A stretch of 64,000 nucleotides of DNA from Levilactobacillus brevis (GCA_003666485.1 CP032931.1:310001-374000); one strand, 5' to 3'; shown: positions 42,363 through 52,527, counted from the first letter of the stretch. A program made the numbers and translations. Notes: generated by a model from the letters alone, not told the origin.

Positions 42363-43673
42363 TTGGAAAATAAGCAATCAAGTCAGGAGTGGCATGCAAG
42401 TTTTACGGATAAGCAGCAACCTAAAGTCCCGGTACGGGTGGGTATTGCCGTTGCCATTGGCGTATTACTTTGGTTAGGACCGTTTAACGGGGTCAGTTCA
42501 ATTTTGAATCCAGCTAAGTTGGCCAATATTATGGGTGGTGCCGGTTCAAAGGTTAATAGTTTCTTGGCCATACTAGGAACTATTGGTGCCGTGGTCTCTA
42601 CGTTAACGACGATTATTATTGGGGCCTTGTCAGATCGCACACACTCTCGTTGGGGTCGGCGGACACCTTGGATTGTTGTAGGGTCATTCTTAACGGCGGC
42701 CGTTATGGTTGGGCTAGGATTGATTAAGACTGAACAACAGTTACCAATCTTCATTTTGCTATGGTGTGGGATTCAAACATTCATCAACATGATTGTGGCA
42801 CCACTACTGGCTGTGATTGCTGACCAGGTTGCACCAATGCATCGAGGGACTATTTCCTCAATCTATGCAGTTGGTTTTGTCATTGGTCAATATGGCGGGC
42901 CTGTAGTTGGGGGACGCTTCTTGAGTAATGCGAACCCTGGCCTTATCAATACGGGTTACTTTGTCTTTGCATTCTTGATTCTCTTGTCTGGTCCAGTGGC
43001 AGCTATCTTATTAAAGGAACCCTCAAGCATGGGGATGCCTAAGGAAAAACTAGACCTGAGTGGTTTTGTTAGAGCTTTCATTTTTCCAATTCACAAGGTT
43101 CGAAATTTCTATTTAGCATTGTTTGGAAAAATGTTGATTGTGATTACAACCACGGCATTTGCGACGTATCAAGTTTTCTTCTTAACCAGCGGGATGAACT
43201 TGGGGAGTTCAGAAGCAGGGAAGTACATTTCTTTAATGGGAACCGCGACAATGATTACCGCCATTATCTTCTCATCAACTGCGGGTCCTGTCTCAGATAA
43301 ATTGAAGACGCGGAAATGGGTGGTAGCTTTTGCTGCCTTGTTGATTTCGATTGGAACAGTTTTACCATTTATTTTCAAGAGTCCTGTCACAATGATCTGG
43401 TATGGTGTTATTGCTGGTACCGGGTCTGGTATCTTCAGTTCGGTTGATCAAGCGTTGAACCTGGAAGTCTTACCTGATCCGGAAACTGCAGCTAAGGATT
43501 TGGGTATTTTGAACCTTGCTAACACGGGTGCTCAAATTTTAGCGCCAGTCTTGGGCGCAATTCTCTTCGATATGGTTGGTAAAAACTACATGCCAATTTT
43601 ACCGGTCCTAGCAGTTGTTGGATTGTTAGGAGCTGGTATGGTTCTGATGATCAATGAGCATAAAACTGTTTAA
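42363..43673 (+). CDS. GPH/MFS-type glycoside transporter (cassette 1)
   Basis: 436 residues, 12 membrane segments. GALSDRTHSRWGRRTPWIVVGSF after TM2 is the MFS/SLC45-GPH signature, and DQALNLEVLPDPETAAKDLGILNLANTGAQ lies in the second half. It should import a glycoside with cations or protons for the GH42 enzyme encoded upstream. Start is TTG 42363 with GGGAGA upstream. A paralogue lies at 43970 on the other strand. Confidence 0.88.
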   Translation: MENKQSSQEWHASFTDKQQPKVPVRVGIAVAIGVLLWLGPFNGVSSILNPAKLANIMGGAGSKVNSFLAILGTIGAVVSTLTTIIIGALSDRTHSRWGRRTPWIVVGSFLTAAVMVGLGLIKTEQQLPIFILLWCGIQTFINMIVAPLLAVIADQVAPMHRGTISSIYAVGFVIGQYGGPVVGGRFLSNANPGLINTGYFVFAFLILLSGPVAAILLKEPSSMGMPKEKLDLSGFVRAFIFPIHKVRNFYLALFGKMLIVITTTAFATYQVFFLTSGMNLGSSEAGKYISLMGTATMITAIIFSSTAGPVSDKLKTRKWVVAFAALLISIGTVLPFIFKSPVTMIWYGVIAGTGSGIFSSVDQALNLEVLPDPETAAKDLGILNLANTGAQILAPVLGAILFDMVGKNYMPILPVLAVVGLLGAGMVLMINEHKTV

Positions 43674-43796
43674 AAATCAGTATTTGAATTAAAAGAATAA
43701 TAGCGCTATCAAAAAATGGTGAGTTGAGTGCCATCGTCACAAAAAGAAATATTAGAATTGAAGTCTAGGCTACGGTCGAGTATATTAGTCATTAGG
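43674..43796. other. Short AT-rich stretch after transporter gene
   Basis: No gene or clear motif recognised; it ends in the terminator cluster. Confidence 0.3.
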
Positions 43797-43942
43797 AACT
43801 CCCCTTTGATTATTGTTTTGTGTGGTAACTTCACAATACCATTGTGGGGTTCTTTTTTTAACCTTTTTTTGGTCTCACCTGGTGGGTGAGACCAAAAAAA
43901 CTAGAGTACCCAGTAATCATAGGATTAATCGGGTACTCTAGA
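43797..43942. terminator. Terminator cluster between the two inverted cassettes
   Basis: Three hairpins in a row: GAACTCCCC...GGGGTTC with seven Ts (plus strand), a perfect GGTCTCACC (43871)/GGGTGAGACC stem with T run on both strands (43864-43899), and CTAGAGTACCC (43901-43911)/GGGTACTCTAG (43931-43941). They insulate convergent transcription. Confidence 0.85.
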
Positions 43943-43969
43943 TATATTGATTAATATTCCGGGGGTAAA

Positions 43970-45247
43970 CTATTTAACATCTTTAATGAAGATAATCAAG
44001 ACTGAACCGATAACAGCCATTGCACAAGCCAATGGGAAGATACCATGGTAACCGACCATGCCGATGATTGCAGCTGAGAAGATTGGTCCGAAGACCTGGC
44101 CACCATTGTTTGCCATGTTTAACAATCCTAAGTCCTTAGCGGCTGTCTTGGGATCAGGCAGAACTTCGATGTTTAAGGCTTGGTCGACGGAGTTGTACAT
44201 CCCCATCCCAACACCGACAACAGCAGCATAGACAAGCATAATCCAGGCTTTAGTTGAGAACATTGGGACTAATGATCCAATGGCAACTAGGGCACCAGCA
44301 AAAATAACAGGCATTTTACGACGACCTAGCTTATCAGAAAGTGGTCCAGCAAAGATACAGAGCACGATTGCTGTAATCATGAGAATCATTGAAATCATGG
44401 TGACATAGCTTTGTAGCGTACCACCGTGTAACTTAATGTAATCAGTCAGGATATACAGTTGGTATCCAGAGATGGCGAATGACGCTGTCTGAATGCACAA
44501 TTTACCAAACAGAGCTAGATAGAAGTCATGTGCACCTTCAGTTGGAAACGCAAAGTTCTGTGAGAAATTTTTCATGGTGATTTTGTCAACTGGCATGTCT
44601 TTGGTCGATTTTTCTCTCAAGATTAATGCAGCGATTGGACCAGAGAATAGGGTCAGTGCAGCCATGACAATGAATCCAGTGTAAGGCACAGGTAGGAACA
44701 GGGAGGCGAAGGCCTGACCACCATATTGACCAGCGGCTGACCCCAGAGCATAAACACTAGAGATTGTCCCACGGTACTTTGGAGAAGTTCGGTCAGCAAT
44801 GACCGCAATCAAAGGTGCGACAATCATGTTTAGGAAAATCATGTAGACACTATCTGATAAGACAACTTGCCAGATAGTTGTACATTTTCCCCAGAACAGG
44901 ATGACGATAGCAGTACCGACAGATCCCCAAACAATCCAAGGCGTCCGGCGACCCCATTTGGAACGCGTCCGATCGGATAAGGCACCTTCAATAATGTTGG
45001 CAATAGTTGAGACAATCATTGCCACAGTTGACATAAGCGCAATTGCTTGGGTCTTTTGACCTGGATCAATTCTAGCAACTTGCTGGGGAACTAAGACGCC
45101 GACCAAAGCTAGGTAAGGACCTAGCCATAAAACGACCCCGATAGCCAGAGCAAAGGCTGTCCGTACTGGAAACTTCTTTTGTTGGTCATCATTTGGCGTT
45201 TGCCAAGGAAGTAACGATTTATTTGTTGATGTAGAAGAATTTGTCAT
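43970..45247 (-). CDS. GPH/MFS-type glycoside transporter (cassette 2)
   Basis: 425 residues, 12 membrane segments, same motifs as the cassette 1 paralogue (GALSDRTRSKWGRRTPWIVWGS; DQALNIEVLPDPKTAAKDLGLLNMANNGGQ). The second gene of the minus-strand operon, 24 bp after the GH42 stop, with GAGGGAAA upstream of ATG 45247. Confidence 0.88.
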   Translation of the reverse strand: MTNSSTSTNKSLLPWQTPNDDQQKKFPVRTAFALAIGVVLWLGPYLALVGVLVPQQVARIDPGQKTQAIALMSTVAMIVSTIANIIEGALSDRTRSKWGRRTPWIVWGSVGTAIVILFWGKCTTIWQVVLSDSVYMIFLNMIVAPLIAVIADRTSPKYRGTISSVYALGSAAGQYGGQAFASLFLPVPYTGFIVMAALTLFSGPIAALILREKSTKDMPVDKITMKNFSQNFAFPTEGAHDFYLALFGKLCIQTASFAISGYQLYILTDYIKLHGGTLQSYVTMISMILMITAIVLCIFAGPLSDKLGRRKMPVIFAGALVAIGSLVPMFSTKAWIMLVYAAVVGVGMGMYNSVDQALNIEVLPDPKTAAKDLGLLNMANNGGQVFGPIFSAAIIGMVGYHGIFPLACAMAVIGSVLIIFIKDVK

Positions 45248-45271
45248 ATTTTTCCCTCGAATCTGACGAGT

Positions 45272-47377
45272 CTATTTGTCCTCTTTTAAAACGACAACAT
45301 CCCAGGCACCTAAGTCGACCTTATTGACTGACTTGGTTGTATTTAAGAGTGTGCAGGCTACTGGCAAGTCAACACTGACTGGTTGCCAGTTCCAGTTAAA
45401 GAGAAAGTGAAGTCGTTCACCTGCGCCGTTAACGGCTGAGGAATGTGTCACAGTTTCGTGATTAGTGACCCATTTTTCTTCTGGCAGTAAGTAGTCATAG
45501 ATTGAGGCGGCTAATTCTTTATTTGGTACGGTTCCAACAATAGTGACTTGGCCTTTGCCAGATTGGTTGTTGGTGATTAACGGGAATTGTTTGAAGTGCG
45601 GATCATCACTGGTAGCTAGGGTTTGTGCACCTTGTTTTTCAAGACAGTCAATCCATTCTGTAGCAGCTGATCCTTGACGAACGGGCATTTCCTTAGTCCC
45701 AACGACTGGAACAGTATTTTGCAAATTTGAGAATTCTTGATAGGATGCGCCTGCTTCATCAACTAATTTGGATGGTTTAGTTTCCATGCGAGCCCGAGCA
45801 AAACTATCAGCATAGGTAGAGCGAGGTCCAAGAATCAAGTGTCCACCAGCAGCGACGTACTGATGTAACCAATCCAATAAGCCATCAGAACTGATGTAAA
45901 CACCAGCAGCTAATAAAATAGGATTCTTTGTTGCGAATTTCGCTGGGTCTTGAAGTTGTGTGCCATCTTCCAAGTTGACTAGCTGTGAGTCGTGAACTAA
46001 ATTGACTTGGCGACCTGAAACGAATGCGCCATCATAGAAGGCTGAGAGCATGTGGTCAAATGCTTCTGGGTTCCGAGTCTTATGTGGATCGGAAGTTGCG
46101 TTTTCAGAAGTGTAAGGTTCAAATGACAGTCCCCAACGAGACTCAACAGAATAAAGAATAGCGATATCTGAGTCTGGTTTTAAGTCAGTAACAGTTGATC
46201 CGGCACTTTCAAGTTCCGCACCAAGGTCGGCTAATTCGTGATAGACACGTCCTGGCTTACGGTCATGTGGAATGACACTACCCCAGTAAGTTTCGGTTCC
46301 AAAGTGAAGTTGCTGCCATTGCCAGTATTCAATCATTTCGGCCCCACGGGAGATAAACTGCCAAGCGGATTGCCTCCATTGCCCATGGAAGCCAGGGTAA
46401 TTATCACCAGCACCACCAATAGGACCACCATCAGTTTCAGCAACGTAATATGGTTGTTGCTTCACGGCATAAGAACGGTCAGCCTGGAGAGCCAATTGGC
46501 TAGGGCCAGTAGTAAACCAAGAATTTCCGGGAACTTCAGGATTAGGTAAACGCATACCGTTTTGCATGTGGAAGTATAAATCGGTTGAAGCGACATCCAA
46601 TTGTTTTCCAGAAAGCTCTTCGTTTAAGGCATCGCGTCCCAAAGCCAGATTTACCGTAATAAATTGATTACTTGGGGCAATTGACTTAATGAGTTGTCTC
46701 TGCCAGTGTAATAAATTATCGGTTAAGGATGCTTGGTAACGACGCCAATCAATGTCATATTGAGGTTGAGCATTGCCTTCAGGTTTCCATAGGTCATCCC
46801 AAGTAGACAATTCATGAGACCAGTAAACTAATCCCCACTCTTTATTAAGCTTTTCAACGGTTTGATACTTATGCCGAAGATAGTCTTTAAAGCCTTCAAA
46901 GGCATCGTGAGAGTAATTAATGAACAATCCAGGTTCGTTATGTAATTGCCAACCGATAACTGCTGGATGATTTGCATAGCGTTCAACAATCTTTTTGATG
47001 ATGCGACGCGCATAGAATTGAAAGACGGGATGGCTAAGGCTATGTTCTTCACGTGATCCAAAGTTATGTGCGTTGCCGTCTTGGTCATGCAAAGCTACTT
47101 CAGGATACTTACGTACTAGCCATTGAGGAATAGAGAAGGTTGGCATCCCAATGATAACGTCAATACCGTTATCTTGGGCTTTATCAAGGACTGGTTGTAA
47201 CCAATCAAGTTTGAATTCACCATCTTCAGGTTCCCAATGTGACCAGCTACCTTCACCGACTCGAATAACATTCATGTGGGCTTCACGGAGCATCTTGAAA
47301 TCTTCATCTAACCGGGGTGTTGGTTGATACTCATTATAGTAGGCGGCACCAAATAAGATATGTTTTTGTTTAGACAT
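45272..47377 (-). CDS. GH42 beta-galactosidase (cassette 2)
   Basis: 701 residues. GH42 with acid/base Glu148 (QLHNEP) and nucleophile Glu314 (VAETDGG), cytoplasmic. The neighbourhood mirrors cassette 1: divergent AraC gene upstream (now broken) and a GPH transporter downstream. The barrel loops differ from the other enzyme, so it may accept a different galactoside. GAAGGACC lies upstream of ATG 47377. Confidence 0.9.
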   Translation of the reverse strand: MSKQKHILFGAAYYNEYQPTPRLDEDFKMLREAHMNVIRVGEGSWSHWEPEDGEFKLDWLQPVLDKAQDNGIDVIIGMPTFSIPQWLVRKYPEVALHDQDGNAHNFGSREEHSLSHPVFQFYARRIIKKIVERYANHPAVIGWQLHNEPGLFINYSHDAFEGFKDYLRHKYQTVEKLNKEWGLVYWSHELSTWDDLWKPEGNAQPQYDIDWRRYQASLTDNLLHWQRQLIKSIAPSNQFITVNLALGRDALNEELSGKQLDVASTDLYFHMQNGMRLPNPEVPGNSWFTTGPSQLALQADRSYAVKQQPYYVAETDGGPIGGAGDNYPGFHGQWRQSAWQFISRGAEMIEYWQWQQLHFGTETYWGSVIPHDRKPGRVYHELADLGAELESAGSTVTDLKPDSDIAILYSVESRWGLSFEPYTSENATSDPHKTRNPEAFDHMLSAFYDGAFVSGRQVNLVHDSQLVNLEDGTQLQDPAKFATKNPILLAAGVYISSDGLLDWLHQYVAAGGHLILGPRSTYADSFARARMETKPSKLVDEAGASYQEFSNLQNTVPVVGTKEMPVRQGSAATEWIDCLEKQGAQTLATSDDPHFKQFPLITNNQSGKGQVTIVGTVPNKELAASIYDYLLPEEKWVTNHETVTHSSAVNGAGERLHFLFNWNWQPVSVDLPVACTLLNTTKSVNKVDLGAWDVVVLKEDK

Positions 47378-47468
47378 AATGGTCCTTCTTTCTTAAAATT
47401 GGTAAAAATATGCTAGAATTAAGTAGGCCCTACAAGTAAAATTGAAAAATTGCTAACGAATACGTTAA

Positions 47469-47482
47469 TGTAAGCGCTTTAG
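47469..47482 (-). promoter_or_regulatory. cre site (CcpA) upstream of GH42 gene 2
   Basis: TGTAAGCGCTTTAG is close to the ideal cre. It is about 90 bp upstream of the minus-strand GH42 gene. Confidence 0.7.
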
Positions 47483-47681
47483 TCGACGAATAAAGGATAC
47501 CATGCTTGTTTTTGTGAAAACATATGAGAACCCTGCACTTATTTATCTGAAAACGATATTTATATCATAATTTGATTTTTAATTATCATTAGAAGCTTTT
47601 TTTCAAAAAAAGATGGATGAAAGTTCAGACTTTTTTTAAAGTAGATTCATCGTTACTGTTTTTCGAAGGGATGTTTTACAG
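47483..47681. other. Divergent spacer of cassette 2
   Basis: Very AT-rich; it contains a TTATCTGAAAACGATA-like tract and presumably AraC sites, but none can be defined. Confidence 0.3.
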
Positions 47682-47989
47682 ATGGCAAAACTTTTGGGAC
47701 GCGCACGTAGATTACCAATTATTAATTGGAACTACACCTTTTTTGGTGCTCATTTACAGAATGTCGGGTCTAATTGGGATTATCCGCAGGAAAGACACGC
47801 GGCTTTTGAAATGATTTATGTTGTCAATGGAACGGAAGGCATTGATTGTGGTCCATATACTTATTCATTGGAAAAGGGAGACTTTGCAATTATTTCGCCA
47901 GGGACGCTACATCATGTCTGGGCGATAAATAACTTAACATATTTTTGCTTTCATTTTGATTTGGATGAGCCAACGTTTGAAGAACATTT

Positions 47990-49341
47990 GAGAGCGTAAA
48001 ATATCTTGTGTAAATGCATAAAAGATTTCTGAATTGTATAGAAATAGGGAATGCCTTCCCTTATGATATTTAGTAACCACAGAAAACATCACAGGAGGCA
48101 TTCCCCATGAATGAACTTACCACAGAAATTATCGCTGCACTAGCCCAAAAGCAAGATTTGGACGAAGTTTTTCGTCACCACCTCGAAATTGCGATTAACC
48201 AGCTGCTTCAAACCGAATTGGTAGAGTTTTTGGGTTACGAACGCTACTCATACGCTGGGACTAACACTGGTAATAACCGCAACGGCAGTTATGAGCGCTC
48301 GTTTGATACGAAGTACGGCCAACTTAACTTAACCATTCCTCGAGATCGCAATGGCCGGTTTAAAAATCATACCTTGCCAGCCTACGGTCGGCACAGTGAT
48401 AATTTAGAAACAACGGTCATTCAGTTGTATACCAAGGGAATTACCACTGCTGAAATTGCCGAACTCATTGAGAAAATGTACGGTGCTCACTACTCCAAAG
48501 CCACGGTTTCCAACATGACTAAAGCCGTCAATGAACAGGTTCAAGCTTTCCAGCAACGTCGACTGGCTTCACAATATGCGGCCATCTTCTTAGATGCCAC
48601 TTACTTGCCGTTAAAGCGGGATACCGTTCAAAAAGAAGCCGTTCATATTGCGATTGGCATTCGTCCAGATGGTACGAAAGAAGTGCTGAACTACCAAGTG
48701 GCGCCAACGGAATCGACTGGAATCTGGACTGAACTGCTGGGAACCTTGATCAAGCAGGGCGTTAAAGATGTGCTGTTGTTTGTGGCCGATGGGTTAGTTG
48801 GTTTGGATGAAGGCTTGAATCGGAATTTCCCTAAAGCCAAACGACAACGTTGCCTGGTTCATGTTGGGCGGAATCTGATGAACAAAGTTCGCGTAAAAGA
48901 CCGCAAGGCCGTGATCAGTGACTTTAAACAAGTTCATCGGGCCGCCAACCGTGAAGCAGCCGAACTGAAACTGAATGAGTTCGCCAACAACTGGCATCAG
49001 ACCTATCCCAAATTAATCAAAGATCTGCTTAAAATGCCGAATTTACTCACTTTCATGGACTTTCCACCAGCTATCCGGCAATCACTATACTCCACTAACC
49101 CGATTGAGAACTTTAATAAGCATCTCAAGCGCACCACCCACCACAAAGAACAATTTCCAACGGAAGATTCACTGGATCGCTTCCTGGTTTCTCAGTTTAA
49201 TGTTTATAACGAGAAGTCTCTGAAGCGGATCCACCGAGGGTTCAAAGGACTCCAGGACACCTTGGAAGCATCATTTATTTAAGTTAGATACATATTATAT
49301 GTACGAAGGCATTTCGTTTACACAAGATTCTTGACGCTACC
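47990..49341 (+). mobile_element. IS256-family insertion sequence (1352 bp)
   Basis: The ends are imperfect 27-bp inverted repeats sharing AGCGT and ATCTTGTGTAAA (left GAGAGCGTAAAATATCTTGT, right in reverse complement GGTAGCGTCAAGAATCTTGT). Flanks are an exact 8-bp direct repeat GAACATTT (47982-47989 and 49342-49349), the usual IS256-family target duplication. One intact transposase gene lies inside. Confidence 0.92.
48107..49282 (+). CDS. IS256-family (mutator-type) transposase
   Basis: 391 residues, full length. The DDE residues are visible in FLDATYLPL (Asp), LFVADGLVGLDEG (Asp) and STNPIENFNKHLK (Glu), with the C/H motif CLVHVGRN typical of mutator transposases. AGGAGG lies upstream of ATG 48107. 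The open frame and exact target duplication suggest a recent, possibly active element. Confidence 0.95.
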   Translation: MNELTTEIIAALAQKQDLDEVFRHHLEIAINQLLQTELVEFLGYERYSYAGTNTGNNRNGSYERSFDTKYGQLNLTIPRDRNGRFKNHTLPAYGRHSDNLETTVIQLYTKGITTAEIAELIEKMYGAHYSKATVSNMTKAVNEQVQAFQQRRLASQYAAIFLDATYLPLKRDTVQKEAVHIAIGIRPDGTKEVLNYQVAPTESTGIWTELLGTLIKQGVKDVLLFVADGLVGLDEGLNRNFPKAKRQRCLVHVGRNLMNKVRVKDRKAVISDFKQVHRAANREAAELKLNEFANNWHQTYPKLIKDLLKMPNLLTFMDFPPAIRQSLYSTNPIENFNKHLKRTTHHKEQFPTEDSLDRFLVSQFNVYNEKSLKRIHRGFKGLQDTLEASFI

Positions 49342-50160
49342 GAACATTTGATTGCCAATTCTAAAATCGTTTATCATAGAGGAGAAACAATCACTAAAAA
49401 TGTGACTGACGATATGGATCGTATGATTGGTCTGTTACCAGCAAGGCTGGCAGAAGATTCAGCAAATTCACAAATACCTGAATTGTCTGAAGGATGGCCA
49501 CTGGAGGCCACCGCAGATGAACACTATAACTTTACAGATAAGATGGAGTTACAATTATTGTTATCGCATATCATCCTAGATTTATATAAAGGCGTGAAGC
49601 GAACTTCACATATTAAGAATCTTTCAACAATGCAGTATGCCAAGATGATTCGTGTGTATATTAAACAAACTATGCAACGACAGGTTGATCAAGCCATTAG
49701 CAGTCCTGATAATATTACAGGTTTAGAGAGTGGAAACGTGATTGCTGATATCTGTAGTCAATTAAATCTAAGTATTGGGTATGCTTCTCGCTTGTTTAAG
49801 ACGTACTATGGTTCATCTCCCAAATCCTATCTCTCGGACATCAAACAAGAAATTGCCCAACAATTATTACTGAAACCGCAGTTTAACATTAATCAAATTG
49901 GTACGATTCTTGGATACAAGAATCCAGCTAATTTTAGTCGTCAGTTCAAGGTTTGGACAGGATTGTCACCCAAACAGTTTAGGATGCGCAAAGTTAGTCA
50001 TTTTGTTGATCAGCGGCTATTTAGCGAGAACTTTAACACCTTTCCCAAAGAAAATATCAATGATGAAGAATTTAAAAAGAACTTTTGGAAATCGATTTAA
50101 TATTCGACTCTTGACTTAAACCAACGTCGAAGTGCTAGGCTTAATGATGAGGTGAAGACG

Positions 50161-50727
50161 ATGACCAAGACAAACTTACAAAAATTAGATGCTGGGGAAC
50201 CGTATTATTTCCTGGATGATGAAGTAGCGGCGCGAAAGGCGCGAGCAGCTAAACTATGCCAAGAGTTTAATGCGATTCCCGCCACGGATCCGGCGGCTCA
50301 GACCGCTAAGATCAAAGAAATCTTAGGCAGTCACGGCGACCGGGTTTCCGTGCAAGCTACGTTTAATTGCGATAACGGGCGAAATATTCATGTGGGCGAA
50401 GATTTCTTAAGCAATTACAATTTGACGATTTTAGACATTGCGCCCGTGACCATCGGCAGCCACGTGATGATTGGCCCCAACGTGGACATTTACACGGTTA
50501 ATCATCCCCTGACGCCCACGGGTCGGCGTGGCTATTTGGCCCAGGCGTCTCCCGTGACGATTGGCAACGACGTCTGGATTGGCGGGAAGGTTGCCATTAT
50601 GCCAGGCGTTACGATTGGAGATAACGTGGTGATTGCGGCCGGCGCCGTGGTCACCAAGGATGTGCTGGCGAACACGTTAGTTGGTGGCGTGCCGGCCAAA
50701 GCGATTCGTTCGCTGAGTGATGAATAA
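50161..50727 (+). CDS. Sugar O-acetyltransferase (maltose/galactoside type)
   Basis: 188 residues. Left-handed beta-helix of hexapeptide repeats ([17 protein letters not shown]..., [37 protein letters not shown]) with the catalytic His in VNHPLTP and the N-terminal Mac domain. Maa/LacA enzymes acetylate sugars with acetyl-CoA. ATG 50161 has ATGAGGTG upstream; a GTG at 50152 overlaps that site. It follows the regulator remnant by 60 bp, so it may belong functionally to the galactoside island, though its GC is closer to the backbone. Confidence 0.88.
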   Translation: MTKTNLQKLDAGEPYYFLDDEVAARKARAAKLCQEFNAIPATDPAAQTAKIKEILGSHGDRVSVQATFNCDNGRNIHVGEDFLSNYNLTILDIAPVTIGSHVMIGPNVDIYTVNHPLTPTGRRGYLAQASPVTIGNDVWIGGKVAIMPGVTIGDNVVIAAGAVVTKDVLANTLVGGVPAKAIRSLSDE

Positions 50728-50738
50728 TATGTAGACAC

Positions 50739-50776
50739 GAAGCACCCGGGAGTGGACAGCCCAGGTGCTTCGTTTG
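50739..50776. terminator. Terminator between convergent genes
   Basis: CGAAGCACC (50739-50747) pairs with GGTGCTTCG (50764-50772). Confidence 0.75.
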
Positions 50777-50785
50777 CTTAACGTT

Positions 50786-51520
50786 TTAAAGTTGTTCGTC
50801 GCCACGCAACAGGTCGTAAATCTCGGCCTTGAGTGGCGCTTGGGTCGCCAGCCATTGTCGGTCACGAGTGGTGGGGGTCAGCGCGATGTCGCGAATCAAG
50901 TGAGCCGGTCGTGCCGATAGAACTAAGATGCGGTCCGACAGGTAAATGGCCTCCTCAATATCGTGAGTGACCAGCAGGGTGGTCTTTTGAAGCGCCGCCG
51001 GCAGGCTCAATAGCCAGTCTTGCATCAAGCCCCGCGTCATGGCGTCCAGTGCGCCGAACGGCTCGTCTAACAAGCGGTAGTCCGCCGGGTTCAACATGGT
51101 CCGCAACAGGGCGACCCGTTGCCGCATGCCACCAGATAACTGATGGGGCAGAAAATGGCGGTAGTCCACCAGGCCAAACAGCGTCAACAGTTCCGTCACG
51201 CGGTCGTGGTCGATAGGGAGATGATTGATGCGCTGGTACAACGTGATATTTTGGTCCACGTCATACCAGGGCAACAACATGTCCGTTTGCGGCAGGTAAC
51301 TGAACGTGGTGTTCAACCCAGTAATGGGCTGGTTTGCCACGGTTAGCGTTCCCGCGGTCGGCGTCAATAAGCCCGTCAATAATTTCAAGAGGGTCGACTT
51401 GCCGGCGCCGCTGGGTGCAATCAGCGAAACGAAGCTGTTGTCCGCAATCGTGGCGGTCACGTCGCGTAAGATCTCTAAGTCGTCTAGCGTAAGGGCAACG
51501 TGTTCAAGCGTGATGGTCAT
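50786..51520 (-). CDS. thiZ: Thiamine-precursor ABC transporter ATP-binding protein
   Basis: 244 residues. Walker A APSGAGKST, signature LSGGMRQR, Walker B RLLDEPFGALD and THDIEEA. It resembles SsuB/TauB/ThiZ ATPases. It is the last gene of a three-gene minus-strand operon beginning behind a TPP riboswitch, so pyrimidine (HMP) or related thiamine-precursor uptake is likely. Confidence 0.85.
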   Translation of the reverse strand: MTITLEHVALTLDDLEILRDVTATIADNSFVSLIAPSGAGKSTLLKLLTGLLTPTAGTLTVANQPITGLNTTFSYLPQTDMLLPWYDVDQNITLYQRINHLPIDHDRVTELLTLFGLVDYRHFLPHQLSGGMRQRVALLRTMLNPADYRLLDEPFGALDAMTRGLMQDWLLSLPAALQKTTLLVTHDIEEAIYLSDRILVLSARPAHLIRDIALTPTTRDRQWLATQAPLKAEIYDLLRGDEQL

Positions 51521-51522
51521 GG

Positions 51523-52527
51523 CTAGTCACCGACGTATTGGTTGGTGTAGAGCGTCTTGGCGGGGATGGCCTTCTTGATCAGGCCATATTCTTTCATGAA
51601 GCCCGTGTAGTTGTCCCAAACTTTGGCATCCATTTGGCCCCATTTCGTAGCGTTATCCGTGTAGTTGGCGGACAGGAAGGCTTGCGAGTCCTCTAAGAAA
51701 CTGAGGTCACTGTCCTTGGCGTACTTGTGCAGGATTTGTGCGTCAGCCTTGGGATGAGCGATGGCATCTTGGTAGCCCTTCTTCGTGGCCGCCATAAAGG
51801 CTTTGACGATCTTGTCATTCTTTTGTAGCTGGGTGTTGTTCGTGATGATGACCGGTGTGTAGTAGTCTAGCCGCTTGTCCAACTTGCGTAGTGGCATGTA
51901 ATTGACCTTGATACCGTCATTTTTGGCGCGAATCACGTCCCAGCCTTGGAACCACCACTGAATGTCGTTTTTCTTTCCCAGACTCTTGGGACCGTCGCCA
52001 GTCGCGCCCACAATCTTCAGGGATTTCGGATTAACGCCAGCGTTACGCATGACGGCTTTCAGTACGGCCTCTTCACTCGGTGTTTGCCAGCCGGCGTAGG
52101 TCTTGTTCGCGAAGTCCTTGGGTGAGGTGATGCCACTGTTGGCCTTGGAGACGAAGCCGGACGTGTTGTGCTTTAAAATCGTCCCAATCGCCTTGACTGG
52201 AATATTCTTACCGTCGGCGTGGGCGTAAGTCACATCTTCTTGGTAGCTCACGCCAAATTGGGCCTTGTTGGCGCCGACCATTCCAATGCTAGTCGCGTTG
52301 TCACCGGGCTCGATGATTTTCACGTTCAGACCGGCATCCTTGAAATAGCCCTTGTCCTTGGCCACGTACAGACCGGTGTGGTTGGTATTGGGGACGTAAT
52401 CTAACACGATGGAAATGTTGGTCAATTTCTTAGCTGATTTGGAATTAGCGGCCTTGTCTTGGCTGTTGCCACAGGCCGTAAGCGATAGCAGTACAGGAAC
52501 GAGAAGCCAGAGCTTGGATAATTTCAT
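51523..52527 (-). CDS. thiY: Thiamine-precursor (HMP-type) substrate-binding lipoprotein
   Basis: 334 residues from ATG 52527 (GGGAGAAAA upstream). Lipobox LTAC, then an NMT1/THI5-like domain: ISIVLDYVPNTNHTGLYVAKDKGYF is the hallmark of ThiY/Thi5 proteins that bind HMP-type pyrimidines. Its ATG overlaps the permease stop (ATGA), and its stop lies 2 bp before the ATPase start. Confidence 0.88.
   Translation of the reverse strand: MKLSKLWLLVPVLLSLTACGNSQDKAANSKSAKKLTNISIVLDYVPNTNHTGLYVAKDKGYFKDAGLNVKIIEPGDNATSIGMVGANKAQFGVSYQEDVTYAHADGKNIPVKAIGTILKHNTSGFVSKANSGITSPKDFANKTYAGWQTPSEEAVLKAVMRNAGVNPKSLKIVGATGDGPKSLGKKNDIQWWFQGWDVIRAKNDGIKVNYMPLRKLDKRLDYYTPVIITNNTQLQKNDKIVKAFMAATKKGYQDAIAHPKADAQILHKYAKDSDLSFLEDSQAFLSANYTDNATKWGQMDAKVWDNYTGFMKEYGLIKKAIPAKTLYTNQYVGD

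Larger units (their letters stand above)
47682..50100 (+). pseudogene. AraC-family regulator of cassette 2, split by an IS256-family insertion
   Basis: 5' part 47682-47989 (MAKLLGRARRLPIINWNYTFFGAH..., cupin domain) and 3' part 49350-50100 (linker and C-terminal HTH: INQIGTILGYKNPANFSRQFKVWTGLSPKQFRMRK) belong to one gene. Removing the IS and one copy of the 8-bp duplication rejoins the frame exactly (..FEEHLIANSKIV..), giving a 352-residue protein. As it stands, translation reads a few IS codons (RA) and stops. It is paralogous to the regulator at 39223. Loss should leave the divergent GH42 operon without its activator, unless the 5' piece or the paralogue acts. Confidence 0.9.
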
